DNA of 64,000 nt. Origin: Erythrophleum ivorense (lineage: Eukaryota; Streptophyta; Magnoliopsida; Fabales; Fabaceae). The stretch covers positions 5,404,001-5,468,000 of the forward strand of contig JAIUCV010000001.1 of the NCBI GenBank assembly GCA_026724425.1, written 5' to 3'. The position numbers and the translations under genes were made by a program. Below the pieces are notes generated by a model. That model did not search any database. It was not told where the DNA came from and worked only from the letters and a program-made list of their open reading frames with translations. Below are positions 63,688 through 64,000 of this stretch, piece by piece. Numbering within the stretch: the stretch's first letter is position 1; each line of letters starts with the position of its first letter.

Positions 63688-64000
63688 CTGATAGGAGACA
63701 AATTCACATTTAAGCTTTTGTATAATCAAGATTCGTACCAATAATTATGACTTAATAGTTCCATCAAGATTAACCAGCAGTAGCAGAGACTAAATGCTAG
63801 ATCTCAAAATGTAATGATTTAAGTATGTCTGGCATGGGAAAAGTTGGCTGATGCCTGATAGAGGTTTGCTTATATAATTATGCTGCGAATGGTGACACAG
63901 CTTCTATTAGAGAGAAGCAGTTGATTGTGTTAACATTTCACCATGAATTGATTTATTTGTTTGTCTACGACCAAAAAGCATGAATATTGACATATGATAT
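63688..64000 (-). other. Intron of the pseudouridine synthase gene, to window end
   Basis: Follows the acceptor at 63688-63690 in the upstream direction of the minus-strand gene. No further exon is recognised before the window ends. Confidence 0.5.

Noticed and set aside
1..64000. CRISPR arrays, bacterial operons, tRNA or rRNA genes
   Set aside because: None seen. Repeats are microsatellites, transposon ends and the large duplication; gene structure is that of a plant nucleus.

Overview
This is nuclear DNA from a plant, most likely a eudicot and probably a rosid. The genes have introns with GT-AG splice sites, the spacers are very AT-rich and full of small DNA-transposon remnants, and the recognisable genes are plant families. 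A POWERDRESS-type SANT gene sits beside an RNA pseudouridine synthase 5-type gene, an adjacency I recall from Arabidopsis (At3g52250/At3g52260). I cannot name the species.

The dominant structure is a large direct duplication. Copy A (1-20549) matches copy B (34869-58349) in the same orientation. Each copy holds the 5' part of a serine carboxypeptidase-like (SCPL) gene on the minus strand, a spacer of about 14 kb, and the start of POWERDRESS (PWR) on the plus strand. Copy A stops at a run of 23 Ns (20550-20572) inside PWR intron 3. Copy B continues into the complete PWR gene. The copies differ by SNPs, small indels and three mobile-element insertions in their left half. From about 10042 in A and 47842 in B up to the gap I see no differences. 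This looks like two haplotypes placed end to end by the assembler, although a real, partly homogenised duplication is not excluded.

Layout: 46-1766 SCPL copy A, with its 3' end off the window; 15694-19025 PWR copy A, exons 1-3 only; gap; 21545-23115 decayed relic of an SCPL 3' region split by a hAT-like MITE; 25604-27671 a ribonuclease T2 gene with its catalytic histidines replaced; 28346-28532 a receptor-kinase pseudogene fragment; 31294-36634 complete SCPL, nine exons, 457 codons; 40509-41493 and 43604-45835 two DNA transposons present only in copy B; 53494-61492 complete PWR, four exons, 1707 codons; 62429-63687 the 3' exons of a pseudouridine synthase on the minus strand.

The most unusual items are the 2.2-kb copy-B element at 43604-45835, which appears to carry a mitovirus-polymerase-like fragment together with a piece of a RETICULATA-RELATED plastid-protein gene, and the intact-frame RNase T2 homologue that has lost its active site. 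The genes are ordinary independent plant transcription units. I see no operon-like cooperation among them.
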